In this document: positions 12,506-24,032 of the stretch, one piece after another
Position numbering within the stretch: the stretch's first letter is position 1
How the letters are laid out: every line of letters begins with the position of its first letter
Source: Elymus sibiricus
Lineage: Eukaryota; Streptophyta; Magnoliopsida; Poales; Poaceae
Assembly (NCBI GenBank): GCA_039707655.1
Contig: CM077665.1
Span: 140,183,148 to 140,247,147 of the forward strand
DNA: 64,000 bases
Reading direction: 5' to 3'
Translations under genes and position numbers: made by a program
The notes under the pieces: generated by a model
Told to the model about the DNA's origin: nothing
The model's input: the letters and a program-made list of their open reading frames with translations, nothing else
The model's database searches: none

Positions 12506-12672
12506 GGGTTTTTTACATCTGTGCCCCTGGTTCCTTAGATGTGCTCATTCATCCCCACGTCCTTAACTTTTGCTCACTTTTCCCCACTCCCTAGCCCGAA
12601 ACCCTCACCAAAGGTCACAACGGAGGATGCCGTCAGGTCAATGCTTTGACCGTTAACTCTGACGAGTGGGGC
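12506..12672 (+). repeat. MULE left terminal inverted repeat
   Basis: It begins GGGTTTTTTACATCTGTGCC. The partner at 16424-16593 reads GGGATTTCTATTCCTGTGCC on the opposite strand. Weaker similarity extends a few tens of bases inward. Confidence 0.9.
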
Positions 12673-13009
12673 CGCGCTGGACTGCGTCGCCCGTTGGACC
12701 TAACGAGTGAGTCCATCCCGCCCCATTTCCGGCCACACGGACGCCGAACGGACGTGCACGCGCTTTCTCCTCGTCTGCCTCGGGGACGCGTGGCGGCCTT
12801 CCAACTATCCCCACAACCAAAAGTAAATGCGCACGCGCGGCGGGCCCCGGTTGTCAGCCACCCATGTTCGGGTCATCGTCCTTCTTTAAATGGAAACCGG
12901 CCAGTCCACAGTAGCTTCCATCCTTCCAGAGCCACGCCTGCCCCCTCCACCCCCGGCAGGATCTACAAACCCTAGCCCGCCAGCGACAAAACCCTAGCCA
13001 GTAGCCACC

Positions 13010-13984
13010 ATGGGCATCTTCTCAGGGGCCGGCTCAAGCTCCGGCAAGAAGAAGGGCAAGGCCCCCACCGTCCCTTGGCGCGCGCTACCCCTGCCGTCGT
13101 CTTCTCGTCCGCCTTGGCAGCAGATTAGTGTCCCAGTGCACTAGGCGAGGTGGCACTGGGAGCACAACATCCTTTTCCTGCCACACTACTGGCACTTGGA
13201 TCCGGAGAGGATCCCAGTGCCGGCGATGCCACGGTCGGCGCGAGTGCATGCGGAGGAGGTGAGGCGCCGGCGGCAGCAGCTCACGCCCGAGCAGTGGCTC
13301 GATATGGCCTACGCTGCAGACTCTCCCAATTGGGAGGTTTGGTTTGCGTTTGAGCACGAGGAGCAGCGCCGGCGTGGCGTCCGCGACGTGCGGGCTGGCA
13401 CGCCGCCGCCCCTCATCGTGCGCGATGAGGACCAGGAGGCGAAGGCCGTATACGAGGAGGCGATGACGCTGGTAGCTGCCCTCCATGAAATCGAGGAGGA
13501 AGAGCGGCACAAGGAGGAGGAGAAGGAGGCGTCTTACCAGGCGCGAATGGCGGAGGCCATTGCGCTCTCCGCTGCCGGTGACTGCGTCATGTCGCTGCTA
13601 GCCCCGCCGTCACCTGCTAGGCTCCAGCCGGCGCCGACCACCCTCAAGCCCGAGGAGTACATCTGGGAGGGGGTGGTGTGCGAGTGGGTGAGCGCGCCGC
13701 CCATCTGGATGATGGCGACGCCGAAGCAGGAGCAGATCTACCTGGAGCACTGGCGACAGACGCACGTGCGGGCGGAGCGTCGCAAGGGTCGACGGCTGGA
13801 GGAGCTGGAGAAGGATGCCGAGGCAGAGGAGGAGGAGCGCCGTGCCGAAGCCCAGGCAGCGGCGGTGCAGCCACCAGCGGACGATGTCGCCACCGCCAGG
13901 GAGACGTCGTTCCCCTGGGCTGGCCCGGCGCCGACCCTCGTCGACATCACCGGCCCCGACGGCGACGACGAGGAGGACGCCTAG
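13010..13984 (+). pseudogene. MULE ORF1: unknown acidic/charged protein, one internal stop
   Basis: The ATG at 13010 has an excellent plant context (gccaccATGG), and a TTTAAA box lies about 120 bases upstream. The frame starts MGIFSGAG, has a basic KKKGK patch, meets TAG at 13142-13144, then stays open from before 13196 to 13984; without the stop it would be 324 residues. The body has a tryptophan-rich stretch (WLDMAYAADSPNWEVWFAFE), a Glu/Arg-rich helical region, a second W/P stretch (EWVSAPPIWMM), another charged helix and an acidic C-terminus ending DDEEDA. No transposase motif or known catalytic motif was recognised. A shorter product could start at 13196. The function is unknown. Confidence 0.6.
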
Positions 13985-15543
13985 GGCAGCGCGCCTCCTC
14001 ATTTTCATTTTAGTTTTTAATGTTTTTAGTTTTAATGTTTTTAGTAAATGGCTGGTAGACTTGTGAAGTATCGCCGGCCTCTGTGGCCGGCAATAATGTA
14101 TAATTTTGTTTTTGCGAGAAAGGCATTAATGTATAATTAAAGTTAGTGCATGGTGATATGATGTGTGAACGTGAACGTGATGTGATGTGATATTTAATTA
14201 AGGCAGAATTTGAATTTGGGCTAACCCTTTATCATATGAACAAAAATATCATGTGTACAAAAATATCATGTGAATTTGGGCATAAACAAAGCTTTAGTGA
14301 TTACACATGTTAGTTGATCCTAATTTGAATTTGAACTAACCCCTGAGTTAGTACACATGTTAGATGATCATGTTAGCCTATATGAATTATTACACATAAA
14401 CAAAGCTTTGATATGAGAAATATGGCATGGTGATGAGCTCCGAAGTTAGGGCAAACATACCATTTCTAATGTAAATCATTATAAAAAAAGTTTAAAATTC
14501 CAATAATGAAAAAATAAGTTCAGATCCTTCTTATTCACACTAAAATGAAGCGTTGGTGGTTTTATTTTTTAAAATTTTCGTAAACATAAACCCACTATCA
14601 CTCTCTTCTTGAACTCTATACAATCTCGTACGTGATGGCTCATTTGTGTGAAGGAGTTTTCATGAAAATGCCCCAAAACCAAGGTTATATTTTTTTATGG
14701 TAACTATGTATTATAAAACAACGAACCGCGAAGATTTACTATTTTTTTGATTTTGTTTGAATTAGTCAAGGTCATTTGAAAGTTGGTCAAACCTAAGATA
14801 ACCCCGCTGACCAGCTCAAAACCCCGCAGCACCTCTTCAAACCCTAGCGACGAACTGCAGTTGTTCGATCATACCCAGCGCCAAGCGACAGCCCTCAGAT
14901 ATGGGCTTCTAGAAGGAATTCCGAGGGCAGGCTGCATGCAGGCTCCGCGTCGTTGGATCACATGGACGGCTCCGCATCGTTGGATCGTTGGGCGATCCGC
15001 GAGAGGTTGGTTCTGCTCGCCCATTCGTCTGCCCAAAACAAAACCAAGTCTTGGTTGGGCCTTCGCAAGCTGTTGACTGTCGAAGGCCCACAAAGATAGA
15101 TGAGGCCTATAAAACAGTGCACTCGCTGGTTCTTTTTTTTCTTTATTGATTTGATTGCACCCTTTTTTTTCTTTATTGATTTGATTGCACTGTTTTTTCT
15201 TTTTCTTTATTGATTTGATTGCACCATTTTTTCTTTTTATTTATTGATTTCATTGCATCATTTTTTTCATTTTTATTTTTGAGGGAAGCGCTAAGCTTTA
15301 TTGATGATAATCCACATGGGGTGGGATACAATACGGATCATGTGGATTGGCCAACCAAACGATGTTGTTTGTGGCATCGTTTTGTTTCATGCAGTATGGC
15401 CACCAACAAGTAAAAAATGGGCTCCAACAAGTAAAAAACGGCTTATATTATATTCAAAAGCATCATTCCACAAACCGTACATTTCATATTAAAAAGGGTG
15501 AATCCATAGAAAAGCATGCACCTACGTACTACAAAGAACTTAT
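13985..15543. other. Interval between the two convergent MULE ORFs
   Basis: 14000-14780 is AT-rich with no coding signal. 14780-15120 is GC-richer, with small duplications (for example cgtcgttggatcacatgg and catcgttggatcgttgg), and may be captured DNA. It also contains the T-rich tandem repeat listed separately. Confidence 0.6.
15128..15265 (+). repeat. T-rich tandem repeat inside the MULE
   Basis: Four imperfect copies of a unit built around ctttattgatttgattgcac, with variable T-runs, occupy this stretch at a period of about 30-45 bases. Confidence 0.8.
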
Positions 15544-16023
15544 CTACTCTCCGTCGGAGACATCGACGATCTCCGTGCCCTCTGGTAGATAAATGGCTGC
15601 CTGTCGCAGCCGCGCCCCCTCTGGCGCCTGCGGCTGCTCCGCTGCCGCCTCCTCCGCCTCTACATCCGCCACCAGCTCGTCGAAGAGGGCATCGGCCTCT
15701 GCCTGCCTCTGGCGGATGAGCCGGCGGTTGGCCTCCACCTCGGCCTCATCCCGGATAGAATCTAGGATAGCATGTTGCTCCGCCATGTCCTCCGACTGGG
15801 CGCCGGCGAACTCCTCCTGCTGCTGCTCCTCCTCCATGGCCGCCGGCTGCTCCTCCTCCATGGCCTTCGGCTCCTCCTCCTCCTCCTCCTCCTCCGTCTC
15901 CGGCGAATCCGGAGGGAGACCCACAGCGATGCGGGCGACGCGGCGAGACTGTATCTCTGCCTCGATTTGCAGGCGCCGCTCCGGAGTGAGCTGCGCGTAG
16001 GTGGTGATGAGGCGCCAGACCAT
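15544..16023 (-). CDS. MULE ORF2: unknown acidic protein, 159 aa
   Basis: This ORF is uninterrupted and reads inward from the right end of the MULE, starting MVWRLITTYAQLTPERR. It has a short amphipathic N-terminal region, a run of eight glutamates near residue 45, repeated MEEEQ motifs, a long predicted helix rich in Ala, Glu and Arg, and a C-terminus ending EIVDVSDGE. An A/T box (CTTTTTAAG on the coding strand, 16122-16130) lies about 100 bases upstream of the ATG, matching the position of the box before ORF1. No known domain is recognised. The terminal acidic tail (VDVSDGE here, VDITGPDGDDEE in ORF1) hints at a distant relationship between the two products, but that is inference. Confidence 0.55.
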   Translation of the reverse strand: MVWRLITTYAQLTPERRLQIEAEIQSRRVARIAVGLPPDSPETEEEEEEEEPKAMEEEQPAAMEEEQQQEEFAGAQSEDMAEQHAILDSIRDEAEVEANRRLIRQRQAEADALFDELVADVEAEEAAAEQPQAPEGARLRQAAIYLPEGTEIVDVSDGE

Positions 16024-16423
16024 CGTGACGGCGAGGGAAGTGCGAGAGGAAGCGGATGGGCTCGGGCGACAGTGGGTTGGAGGGAGAAGGAGAATGTGAT
16101 AGGGCTGGGGGACCCCGACCGCTTAAAAAGCCGGCTATGGCCTCGGATGGCGATCCGAAGCGGCGCCACGCGGCGTTCATACAGCGCCAACGGTTGAGGC
16201 ACCCGTCGGATAGTCGGGTTTCCCGGCGAGTCTGCGTGGGGCCACGCCGTCAGCCCGACGTGGCAGGCACCTATAAAAACACGCCTGTAAAAATGGATGG
16301 ACACATGTAAAGTTGGCGCATCGTGGCGGCGCGCATCGGCGCATGCATGCTGGATCACGTGGCATGCATAGCAGGCTTGTGTACCGTGGCGGCGCGCATC
16401 GGGCCAACAGTCCAACGAAACCA

Positions 16424-16593
16424 AGGCCCCACTCGTCAGCACTTAACGGTCAAACCATTGACCCGACGGCATCCTCCGCTGTGACCATTTGTGAGGGTTT
16501 CGGACAAGAGAGTGGGGAAAAGTGAGCAAACGTTAAGAGCGTGGGGATGAATGAGTACAACTAAGGAACCAGGGGCACAGGAATAGAAATCCC
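16424..16593 (-). repeat. MULE right terminal inverted repeat
   Basis: The reverse complement matches 12506-12672 over its whole length with scattered mismatches. The ccc at 16591-16593 ends the element, before the TAAAAGTAA duplication. Confidence 0.9.
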
Positions 16594-18227
16594 TAAAAGT
16601 AAATAGATAGTCCCTTCGCAGAGGGAAGCAGGGATTTGTAGAGGTGCCAGAGCTCAAAGCTTAAATCAGAGATAAATATAATTATGGGAGGTACACCCTT
16701 CCTGTCAACGTTACGACCAAGAGTTATCAATATCTTCCATGCTAAACACATTAGCGGTGGTTCCCAAGCGGTAAAAGTAAAGGTTTACTCCCCCTCCACC
16801 AACAAACACACTCCACGGCTAGCCGAATCCACGTTTACCATCCATACCAACAACATTCCTAGGGGAGCTTTGTTTAATTATTTGCAATTTTTGATTTCGG
16901 GACTGGGAATCCCTATCACCGCCCCTCTCATGCAAGGACGAGTGAATAAACACTCATCATGAGAATAACCCGCTTAACATGGAAGATATTGACCACCCCC
17001 TGTCGCTCCATGAGCGGTCCAGGCACACAAAACAGATGTTCATTTGAAATTTTAGAGGTGGCACATGCAAATTTACTCGGAACGGCAAGGTAATACCGCA
17101 TATAGGTAGATATAGTGGACTCATTTGGAATAACTTTGGTTTAAGGATTTCGACGTACAAGCAGTATTCCCACTTAGTACAGGTGAAGGCTAGAAAATAG
17201 GTTGAGAAATAGTCAGCTAGAGAGCGAAATAGGTCATGAACATGCATTATGAATAATAAACATTGAATACTAGTATGAGTAGGATATGGACACCATGAAC
17301 ATAAATATCGTGAAGGCTATGTTGGTTTTGATTCAACTACATGCGTGAACATGTGCCAAGTCAAGCCACTTGAAACATTCGGAGGAGGATACCATATCAT
17401 CATACTACATCACAATCATTTTAATGCATGTTGACATCCAAGATAAATCATCATCCACTCCTAGCTACTCAAGCATGGCATGAGCAACTATAATCTCTCA
17501 TTGTCATTGCAAACATGTTCGATCATAATATGCTGAATCATGCATACTAGGTTAAACATATTTACAAAAACAAAAACAAGTTGAGTTCATACCCGCTTCT
17601 CTCTGCCACAGTCACTTCGTCAAATATCGTCATTATTGCCTTTCACTTGCATGACCGAATGATATGAATAATAGTGCATGAGTGCTGTGGACTAAGCTGG
17701 AATCTGCAAACATTTTATTCAAGAGGAGAAGACAAAGTAACATGGGCTCCTTGTCAGATTAACAATAATGCATATGAGAGCCACTCAACATTTTCATTGT
17801 GGTCTTCCCCTTGGTACGACTCAAATAAAAGGAAAAGAATTTCAGAGAAACACATTGAAATATTTTTTTAAGTTTTTGGTTTTTCTTAAAGAAAGCAAAT
17901 TAAAGAGGAAAAACAAAAACGAGAAAAACTATTTACACGGGAGAGCTCCCAACAAGTAAAAGAAGAAACGAGAAATGTTTTTGGGTTTTCTTTTGCTACT
18001 ACAATTAAATTAAACTAGAAAGAAAAGCCGAAAAGAAGTAAGAAATATTTTTGGATTTTCTCAAAGTTTTTCAAACACACAAAAGGAAGCGAGAAAATAA
18101 ATCTAGCATGAATAATACAATGCAAAAGTGTGGACACCGACAACTGGAACGAAATGTGTACACATGAATATAATGTTGGCGGAAATACGTACTCCCTCAA
18201 GCTTAGGCTTTTGGCCTAGCTTGGTAA
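16594..18227 (-). other. Element A noncoding region downstream of ORF3
   Basis: No coding sequence is seen in this AT-rich stretch. A second polypurine-tract-like motif, actccctcaagctta (18191-18205), matches the true tract at 12029-12043 in 14 of 15 positions and lies just after the ORF3 stop. Confidence 0.65.
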
Positions 18228-19214
18228 TCACCATCTGTAATAGCCATCCGGTCCTAGGTTGATGTGCGGTGGCGACGGCACCTGAGCGTCCAACTCCTGG
18301 GGCTCCTCCTCAGCCGCTGTCAGGTTGTTCTGGTAGGTTGTAATGTCCTCTGGCATGATCCCGTATCCGTTCCTGGCAGTAGAATCAAACAGAGCAGGTG
18401 CAGGCAATGGGATAACATCACGGGTAACCATGCTGAATACTAAGTTGTAGCGAATGTTATGAAAAGAATCAGCTGCATCAATAAATTGATGATCCTACAA
18501 TGCCTTGTGATCTAGATAAACTTGGGGCAAGGGATAATCATGTGGGCGAATCTGAACATTAAAGTGTCTCGCTAAGTGAATAGCATAAATACCACCATGT
18601 ATCTTTCCCTTAGTCCTGTTAAGGTGTAGGCGACGTGCAATAATAGCCCCCATGCTAAAGGTGTGATCATTGTGCAGTGCACGGCGTAAAATGGCGAAGT
18701 CGGGGGCACTGAGTGCACCAACCTTCTCCCTAGCGGTTAAACACCTCGCGATGAATAAAGCAAAGTAATGCACATAAGGAAACTGCAAACTGGTGGCAGT
18801 GGCATTTGACACGCCTCTTTCATCACCCACTGTTCTAGGCTCTCTTAATTCCCCATCAGAAGGGATCAAACATATGTCACAAAAGTCAGTGAGCGGTATG
18901 TTACGGGTTTCAGCATATAAATTAAACTGCACCTCAGGAGGGTTATTCCTACTCAGAAAATGAAAAATTTGCACAAAGGAATTTGTAAGGAGATGGTGTT
19001 GGTCACACTCAGCTGCGAGGAAGTTGGTTAGCCCACCATTTGCAACGAATTGAGCAAACTCTTGATGGAACCCGGCCTCCTCCATGAAGGCATTATGCGG
19101 CCATTCGCACGGCCGCACCTCCGCCGTTCTCGGAGTGTGGAGGTCATTGTCCGATGATTCCCCAATGACTCCTTTAGCATTCTTCTTGGAGGAAAACTTC
19201 CTAAAGAAATTCAT
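18228..19214 (-). pseudogene. Element A ORF3 (post-protease, env-position ORF), one stop
   Basis: The frame begins at the MNFFRKFSSKK methionine (19214) and runs to 18228, broken only by TAG at 18495-18497, giving about 327 residues. It has a basic N-terminus, then a helical region (GFHQEFAQFVANGGLTNFLA) and a C-terminal Pro/Glu-rich tail. Athila-clade elements commonly have an extra ORF between pol and the 3' LTR, and this one is in that position. It lacks an obvious signal peptide or transmembrane segment, so an envelope role is not supported. It resembles plant retrotransposon-associated proteins of unknown function. A longer in-frame start exists at 19271. Confidence 0.6.
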
Positions 19215-19583
19215 CTTATTCCTATAAATAAATTTCTGAAAAAATTTAGTCTGCAAATTTTTTGTCAACAAAACTTCGTAAGATTGATAGCAACTACCCC
19301 TAAGGATGCATAGAGGACATATTAAGCATTCAAACTACTTAGAACTCTAAAATTCAACATGCAAGCCCATCTACAACAGCACCAAGAGTAGCTAATTATT
19401 CTAAAAATAAACCACTAAATCAAAAACTAATTGGAGCAATGGAGGAGTCACATACCAAGTAGCAATCCCCCAAAACAGTTTCAGAAACGGAGCTTCGAGC
19501 AAAGAGATCGAAATCCGCGGGTTTGAGAGCAAGAACACGAGAGTGAGAGCTATGGTGATTTTTTTCTGGAGGAAGGAGATGAC
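19215..19583 (-). other. Element A noncoding spacer upstream of ORF3
   Basis: This continues across the element B insertion into 27028-27443. Together they form the roughly 0.8 kb spacer between protease and ORF3. No coding sequence is seen. Confidence 0.6.
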
Positions 19584-21066
19584 TGATAACCCACAAGTAT
19601 AGGGGATCAGTTGTAGCCTCTTTCGATAAGTAAGAGTGTCGAACCCAACGAGGAGCTAAAGGTAGAACAAATATTCCCTCAAGTTCTATCGACCACCGAT
19701 ACAACTCTACGCACGCTTAACATTCGCTTTACCTAGAACAAGTATGAAACTAGAAGTACTTTGTAGGTGTAACGGGATAGGTTTGCAAGATAATAAAGAG
19801 CGCGTAAGTAAAAACTAGGGGCTGTTTAGATAAAGAAACAACTAAGTTAGTCTTAGTAGAGAGCTTTTTGTCACAAGAAAGTTATTTGTCCCTAGGCAAT
19901 CGATAACTAGACCGGTAATCATTATTGCAATTTTATATGAGGGAGAGGCATAAGCTAACATACTTTCTCTACTTGGATCATATGCACTTATGATTGGAAC
20001 TCTAGCAAGCATCCGCAACTACAAAAGTTCATTAAGGTAAAACCCAACCATAGCATTATAAGGTATCAAGTCCTCTTTCTTCCCATACACAAACAACCTA
20101 CTTACTCGGGTCTGTGCTTCTGTCACTCACACCACCCACCATAAGCGAATCATGAACATATTGCAAACCCTACAGCGGGGATCCCTCATGCTTGCGCGAC
20201 ACGGAGAGCACCATAGGACAGCACCAATAATAAAACATGCAACTCAACCCAATCATGATCATCAATCAACCCATAGGACAAAACGGATCTACTCAAACAT
20301 CATAGGATAGCCATACATCATTGGGAAATAATATATAGCATTGAGTACCATGTTTAAGTAGAGATTACAGCGGGGATAAGAGGTGTTGAACCGCTGCATA
20401 GAGGGGGAGAGAGTTGGTGATGACGGCGGCGAAGTTGTTGGTGTAGGTCGCCATCACGATGATGGCCCCGGCGGCGTTCCGGTGCCACCGGGAGAGAGGG
20501 GGAGAGCCCCCCTCCTTCTTCTTCTTCCTTGTCCTTCCCCCTAGATGGGAGAAGGGTTTCCCCTCTGGTCCATGGCCTCCATGGTGGCGGAGGGGCGAGA
20601 GCCCCTCCGAGATTGGATCTCTCTCTCTGTTTCCTTCTGTTTCTGCCTTCCCAGATTCTGGCCTTTCACCGTTTCTTAAATTCCCGGAGATCCGTAACTC
20701 CGATTTGGCTGAAAGAAGGGCCCCAACTGCCTTACGGGGTGACCACAAGCCACCCTGGCGCGCCCTACCCCCCAGGGCGCGCCCCTATGGCTTGTGGGGC
20801 CCTCGGGCACCGCCTTCTGTTGATTCCACTTCCCAAAATTCACATATATTCCAAAAAAAATCTCCGTAAGTTTTTATCCCGTTTGGACGTCGTTTGATAT
20901 GAATTTTCTGCGAAACAAAAAACATGCAACAAATAGGAACTGGCACTGGGCACTGGATCAATATGTTAGTCCCAAAAATAGTATAAAAAGTTGCCAGAAG
21001 TATATGAAAGTTGTAGAATATTGGCATGAAACAATCAAAAATTATAGATACGATGGAGACGTATCA
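19584..21066 (-). repeat. Element B 3' LTR (left)
   Basis: It begins tgataacccacaagtatagg and ends gacgtatca. It lacks about 45 bases present in the right copy near 26630-26675, where the gap is bounded by short gaaa repeats. Confidence 0.95.
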
Positions 21067-21081
21067 GCATCCCCAAGCTTA
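21067..21081 (-). promoter_or_regulatory. Element B polypurine tract
   Basis: gcatccccaagctta on the plus strand directly abuts the 3' LTR. Two further exact copies of this 15-mer lie internally at 23162-23176 and 23219-23233. Confidence 0.8.
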
Positions 21082-22779
21082 ATTCCTGCTCGTCCTCGAG
21101 TAGGTAAATGATAAAAAAGATAATTTTTGATGTGGAATGCTACCTAGCATAATCTTGATCATATAATCTAATCATGTCATGAATATTTAGACACAAGTGA
21201 TTCAAAGCAATAGTCTATCATTTGACATTAAGACAATAATACTTCAAGCATACTAATAAAGCAATCATGTCTTCTCAAAATATCATGGCTAAAAGAAAGT
21301 TATCCCAACAAAATCATATAGTCTGGCTATGCTCCATCTTCATCACACAAAGTATTTAATCATGCACAACCCCGGTTTTAGCCAAGCAATTGTTTCATAC
21401 TCTAGTATTCTCAAACTTTTTCAACTTTCACGCAATACATGAGCGTGAGCCATGGATATAGCACTATAGGTGGAATAGAATATGGTGGTTGTGGAGAAGA
21501 CAAAAAGAAGGAGATAGTCTCACATCAACTAGGCGTATCAACGGGCTATGGAGATGCCCATCAATAGATATTAATGTGAGTGAGTAGGGATTGCCATGCA
21601 ACGGATGCACTAGAGCTATAAGTGTATGAAAGCTCGAAAAGAAACTAAGTGGGTGTGCATCCAACTCGCTTACTCACGAAGACCTAGGGCACTTTGAGGA
21701 AGCCCATCATTGGAATATGCAAGCCAAGTTCTATAATGAAAAATTCGCACTAGTATATGAAAGTGACAATATAGGAGACTCTCTATCATGAAGATCATGG
21801 TGCTACTTTGAAGCACAAGTGTGGAAAAAGGAATAGTAGCATTGCCCCTTCTCTCTTTTCACTCATTTTTTTTGGGTGGGCTTCTTTGGCCTATTTTTTT
21901 ATTTGTAAAGTTAGGAGACTCATCCCAACTTGTGAGGGAATCATAGCTTCCATCATCCTTTCCTCTCATGGGACAATGCTCTAATAATGATGATCATCAC
22001 ACTTTTATTACTTACAACTCAAGAATTACAACTCGATACTAGAACAAAATATGACTCTATATGAATGCCTCCGGCGGTGTACCGGGATGTGCAATGATCT
22101 AGCGTAGTAATGACGTCAAAAAACGGACAAGCCATGAAAACATCATGCTAGCTATCTTACGATCATGCAAAGCAATATGACAATGATGGTGCGTGTCATA
22201 ATAAACGGAACGGTGGAAGTTGCATGGCAATATATCTCGGAATGGCTATGGAAATGCCATAATAGGTAGGTATGGTGGCTGTTTTGAGGAAGGATATATG
22301 GTGGGTGTAATGCACCAGCGAAAGTTGCGCGGTACTAGAGAGGCTAGCAATGGTGGAAGGATGAGAGTGCGTATAATCCATGGACTCAACATTAGTCATA
22401 AAGAACTCACATACTTATTGCAAAAATCTATTAGCTATCGAAACAAAGTATTAGACGCATGCCCCTAGGGGAGAGGTTGGTAGGAGTTAACCATCGCGCG
22501 CTCCCGACCTCCACACAAAGGATGACAATCAATAAATAAATCATGCTCCGACTTCTTCACATAACGGTTCACCATACATGCATGCTACGGGAATCACAAA
22601 CTTTAACAAAAATATTTCTACCAATCCACAATTACTCACTAGCATAACTCTAGTATCACCATCTTTATATCGCAAAACTATTGCAAGGAATCAAACATAT
22701 CATATTCAGTGATCTACAAGTTTTATGTAGGATTTAATGACTAACCATGTGAATGACCAACTCCTGTTAACTCTCTAAA

Positions 22780-23005
22780 TAGATATAAGTGAAGCATGAG
22801 AGTTTAATTATTTCTACAAAAGATATGCCCATGCTCTAACAAATATAAGTGAAGCAAAAGAGCATTCTACAAATGGCGGTTTTCTATGTGTAGAGAAACA
22901 GGCAATCCAAACTTCAAATGAAATGATATAAGTGAAGCACATGAAGCATTCTATAAAGCCATACTCAAAAGATATAAGTGAGGTGCAATGAGCCTTCTAT
23001 AAATC
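22780..23005 (+). repeat. Imperfect tandem repeats in element B
   Basis: Four copies of atataagtgaagc or a close variant, each followed by a variable segment and usually by a cattctaYaaa motif, are spaced about 60-80 bases apart. Confidence 0.7.
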
Positions 23006-23161
23006 AACCAAGAACTTTCTCATACCAGCATGGTTCATTATTAAAAGAAAAATAAAAAGCACACGACGCTCCAAGACTTACGCATATCATGTGACGAATA
23101 AAAATATAGCTCCAAGTAAAATTACCGATGGTTGTTAGAAGAAAGAGGGGATGCCTTCCGG

Positions 23162-23233
23162 GGCATCCCCAAGCTTAGTTTCTTGGGAGTCCTTGAATAT
23201 TACCTTGGGGTGCCTAGGGCATCCCCAAGCTTA
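23162..23233 (-). repeat. Two internal copies of the polypurine tract motif
   Basis: gcatccccaagctta occurs exactly at 23162-23176 and 23219-23233. It is identical to the tract next to the 3' LTR at 21067-21081. Confidence 0.85.
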
Positions 23234-24032
23234 GTCTCTTTCCACTCCTTATTCCTTCATCCATCGTGATCTCACCCAAAACTTGAAAACTTCTATCACA
23301 CAAAACTTAACAAAACCCTCATGAGATCCGTTAGTATAATAAAGTAAATCACCACTTTAAGTACTGTTGTGAACTCATTCCAAATTCATATTAGCATTAT
23401 ATCTACTATAGTCCAAATTCACCATGGTTCATACGCCCCGATACTACCCATAGATCCATCAAAATAAGAGAACAATGCATAGAAAACAGAATCTATCAAA
23501 AACAGAACAGTCTGTAGTAATCTGAACATCTACCATACTTCTGTAACTCCAAAAATTCTGAAAAATTAGGAAAAAATAAAAAATTTGCATAGAAGTACTG
23601 TGTAAAAATTTCAGAAACTTTTGACATTCCAGTAAAAAATGTAAATTCACGCACTACAGCTAAAGTTTCTTTTTTTGCACTGCACACACCAAACAAGCAA
23701 TCTAATCATCCTAAAGGCAAATCTTGGCACATTATTTTTATAATACAATGGATTTATACAAGGGGATAATTATTTTTGTTGAAAAGTTTCTATAATTAAT
23801 ATTCACAAGGTTTCATGGGCATGAACAAAGTTCAAGGCATGCTCCCATTTTAACAATGCTCGTTTCTCTCACTTTCACTTTTCTTTTTGAAAAAGTTTTA
23901 GGTTCCCCTATTTATTTTTTTGTTTTTTAAACTATATAAAAGCACACAACAGAATAAAATGACTCTCTAAAACTTCCGGGTTGTCTCCCTGGTAGCGCTT
24001 TCTTTAAAGCCATTAAGCTAGGCATAAAGTGC

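Larger units (their letters stand above)
12506..16593. mobile_element. Mutator-like (MULE) DNA transposon carrying two ORFs
   Basis: The ends form long terminal inverted repeats: 12506-12672 against the reverse complement of 16424-16593, with shared blocks such as gtgcccctggttccttag, tcattcatccccacg and gaggatgccgtc. The flanks carry a perfect 9-bp duplication, TAAAAGTAA (12497-12505 and 16594-16602), which is diagnostic for the Mutator superfamily. It is 4088 bp long and inserted in the 3' noncoding region of element A. No MURA-type transposase is present. Instead there are two convergent, GC-rich ORFs, one reading inward from each end. It must be mobilised in trans, and it may be a gene-capturing (Pack-MULE) element. 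Confidence 0.92.
21082..24032 (-). other. Element B internal noncoding region
   Basis: AT-rich sequence without credible ORFs. It contains a run of short repeats at 22780-23005 and two internal polypurine-tract copies at 23162-23233. Confidence 0.65.

Noticed and set aside
15593..16442. Several ORFs overlapping MULE ORF2 in other frames
   Set aside because: Low-complexity Ser, Leu or Arg runs from translating the GAG/CTC repeats in other frames. Only the minus-strand frame gives a balanced protein with a promoter-like box.
18228..19214. Envelope protein in element A
   Set aside because: The position fits, but no signal peptide, transmembrane segment or cysteine pattern was seen.
20459..20897. 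ORFs of more than 100 codons in the element B LTRs (also 26375-26930)
   Set aside because: They lie in LTRs, differ between the two copies by a 45-bp indel and have no recognisable domain.
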